This document shows, piece after piece, positions 44,772-45,855 of a stretch of DNA of 45,855 bases. The notes beneath the pieces are model-generated. The model worked only from the letters and a program-made list of their open reading frames with translations. It was not told the origin of the DNA and made no database searches. The translations under genes were made by a program, and so were the position numbers. The stretch is from a virus. The stretch is taken from the IMG/VR virus record IMGVR_UViG_3300048104_000385, positions 1-45,855 of that record; one strand, given 5' to 3'. Each line of letters begins with the position of its first letter. Positions within the stretch are counted from its first letter, which is position 1.

Positions 44772-45499
44772 TGCCAATACCAAGTTCAAATATATCTATG
44801 GCTGCAATTAATACTGAAGTTACTAGTGTTGATAGTCATTCATTAAAAACATTGTCCGATAATGCTACATCTGGTTCTGATCCTAATGACGGCGCGCCGT
44901 ATGGAATGTCAGAGTTTAGTGGTTATACACACGCTGTTCCATACCCAGCTGCTACATCAAGTCTTGTTCAGTTTGCAAGTGCTAGTGGTACTAGTTTGAC
45001 AAGTTATAAGTTTAGCACAGGTAGCAGTATTCCACCAAATGCTGCTGCTCCTAAAGCTGGATTTACCGTTAGAGTATTTACTAATGCGTATGGATCATAT
45101 TACTATGTAAAAGAAGCTTATAGTTCGTCAATTAGTCAATACCGTAAAAATTCTACAAATAACACGTTAACTACCACAGAGAAATTAATGTCTTATAACT
45201 CGAATACAATAAGTCAAATTAGTCATATTAAAATAAACTTTACTGCTTCTTTGCTCGCATCAGGGCCAAGCGGGTTTTTATCAAATGGATCTACTGGCTG
45301 GATAGCAACTTCTGGATCAAGCTTTTCGCATTCAGCTACGTTATATGTTCAAGCATCTGCAGAATGTTATAATACATCTATAAGAGAAGCAACTGGAAAT
45401 GTTCAAATCTACCTTAGAGGTAGTGGTTTTCAAGATACTTTAGTTGCAGAGCACGATTATAGTGCAGAAGCACAAGCAACAGCAACGGCTTGTTTATAA
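44771..45499 (+). CDS. Virion structural protein, probable tail-fibre related
   Basis: The 242-residue protein begins MPIPSSNISMAAINTEVTSVDSHSLKTLSDNA, followed by DGAPYGMSEFSGY, a segment often found in N-terminal parts of marine phage tail-fibre and baseplate proteins. The rest is rich in Ser, Thr, Ala and Gly with alternating strands, and has no catalytic motif. It is late and precedes a second protein of the same style. Bases 44889-44900 form a GC-rich palindrome within the DGAPYG codons. Confidence 0.72.
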   Translation: MPIPSSNISMAAINTEVTSVDSHSLKTLSDNATSGSDPNDGAPYGMSEFSGYTHAVPYPAATSSLVQFASASGTSLTSYKFSTGSSIPPNAAAPKAGFTVRVFTNAYGSYYYVKEAYSSSISQYRKNSTNNTLTTTEKLMSYNSNTISQISHIKINFTASLLASGPSGFLSNGSTGWIATSGSSFSHSATLYVQASAECYNTSIREATGNVQIYLRGSGFQDTLVAEHDYSAEAQATATACL

Positions 45500-45509
45500 G
45501 GGATAATAT

Positions 45510-45855
45510 ATGGCATTACAAACATCAGGAGCAATATCATTAGCAGATATTCACGTGGAGGCTTCAGGGTCTGGTTATGCGGCCTCATCCATCTCTTCGT
45601 TAAATGATACTGATATTAGAAATTTAACGGCTGCACCTGGTAGAACTATTAATAGTACACTAGGTACAGAGATAGATTTTGGTGATTTCTATGGAGCATC
45701 TTCATTGTCTACAATGACTACTACTAACTATATGCGACAAGCATCTAGTGGTACTACAAATTTTGCTGGTTATTCAAATCACAGCCAGTCAGGCGGTATT
45801 GTATTTGGTGCGGGTGGGGGTTTTTATGTAAGATTAAGAAGAGCCGATCCTTATG
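45510..45855 (+). CDS. Virion structural protein, 3' partial
   Basis: From ATG 45510, after AAGGGATAA, the frame is open to the end of the window (115 codons): MALQTSGAISLADIHVEASGSGYAASSISSLNDTDIRNLTAAPG...EIDFGDFYGASS. The start LQTSGAISLADIH and the FGDFYGAS segment are typical of marine phage tail-fibre or virion proteins. The rest lies outside the window. Confidence in a structural role is good, but the exact protein is unknown. Confidence 0.72.
   Translation, partial: MALQTSGAISLADIHVEASGSGYAASSISSLNDTDIRNLTAAPGRTINSTLGTEIDFGDFYGASSLSTMTTTNYMRQASSGTTNFAGYSNHSQSGGIVFGAGGGFYVRLRRADPY

Overview
The window reads as part of the genome of a virulent marine T4-like phage (tailed, contractile-tail lineage). 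The DNA is visibly AT-rich, every credible gene lies on the + strand, genes overlap by a few bases or are separated by tens of bases, and T4 core modules appear in T4 order: 44-62-regA-43, uvsX-(40 position)-41, nrdA-nrdB. A phage-encoded ribosomal protein bS21, Hsp20, a GroES-like co-chaperonin, PhoH, ThyX and a late dsDNA-binding protein fit T4-like phages of marine bacteria. A relative of SAR11 myophages is plausible, but the host cannot be proven from this window.

Layout. 1-4907: clamp loader (44, 62), RegA, a late-expressed Hsp20, DNA polymerase. 4961-7804: small metabolic genes, a MazG-like protein, an archaeo-eukaryotic-primase-like protein, a SleB-type cell wall hydrolase, co-chaperonin and a thermonuclease-like nuclease. 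7872-13558: one transcription unit that looks like a DNA hypermodification pathway: DUF1599 protein, dCMP hydroxymethylase (T4 gp42 type), dCMP deaminase, GT-A glycosyltransferase, C5-cytosine methyltransferase homologue, nucleotide-sugar epimerase/decarboxylase, UDP-glucose dehydrogenase. 13584-17445: bS21, UvsX, gp41 helicase, ThyX. 17566-18947: small unknown genes. 18986-30040: a long run after a late promoter in which about fifteen proteins share a short N-terminal tag (MKTFKEL type, often ending in an xxE/A or xxE/G site). The tag resembles the T4 capsid-targeting sequence that sends internal proteins into the prohead and is trimmed by the gp21 protease. Tagged products include a ligase-type nucleotidyltransferase, a P-loop kinase, a cytidylyltransferase-like enzyme and very basic proteins. 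30045-31956: spanin pair and a class 3 lipase. 32038-41977: ribonucleotide reductase, glutaredoxin, GIY-YIG nuclease, RNase H, PhoH, a PD-(D/E)XK nuclease, a cytidylyltransferase and a HAD nucleotidase. 41977-45855: small proteins, tRNA-Arg(TCT), a DsbA-like late factor, a tagged RimK-type ATP-grasp ligase fused to a retropepsin-like domain, and the start of a virion/tail-fibre gene block.

Regulation. Nine promoters share TGTACA, exactly 17 bases, then an extended -10 (usually TATGGTATAATA); they head the replication and metabolism units. T4-type late promoters (TATAAATA) precede hsp20, the co-chaperonin, the tagged-protein block, 28840, the RimK gene and the structural genes. Several promoters place the predicted transcript start exactly on the ATG, suggesting leaderless mRNAs.

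The most interesting candidates are the packaged-protein arsenal, the hypermodification operon, and a translation-remodelling set (bS21, RimK-like ligase, tRNA-Arg, leaderless transcripts). All functional statements come from motif recognition by eye; no database search was run.
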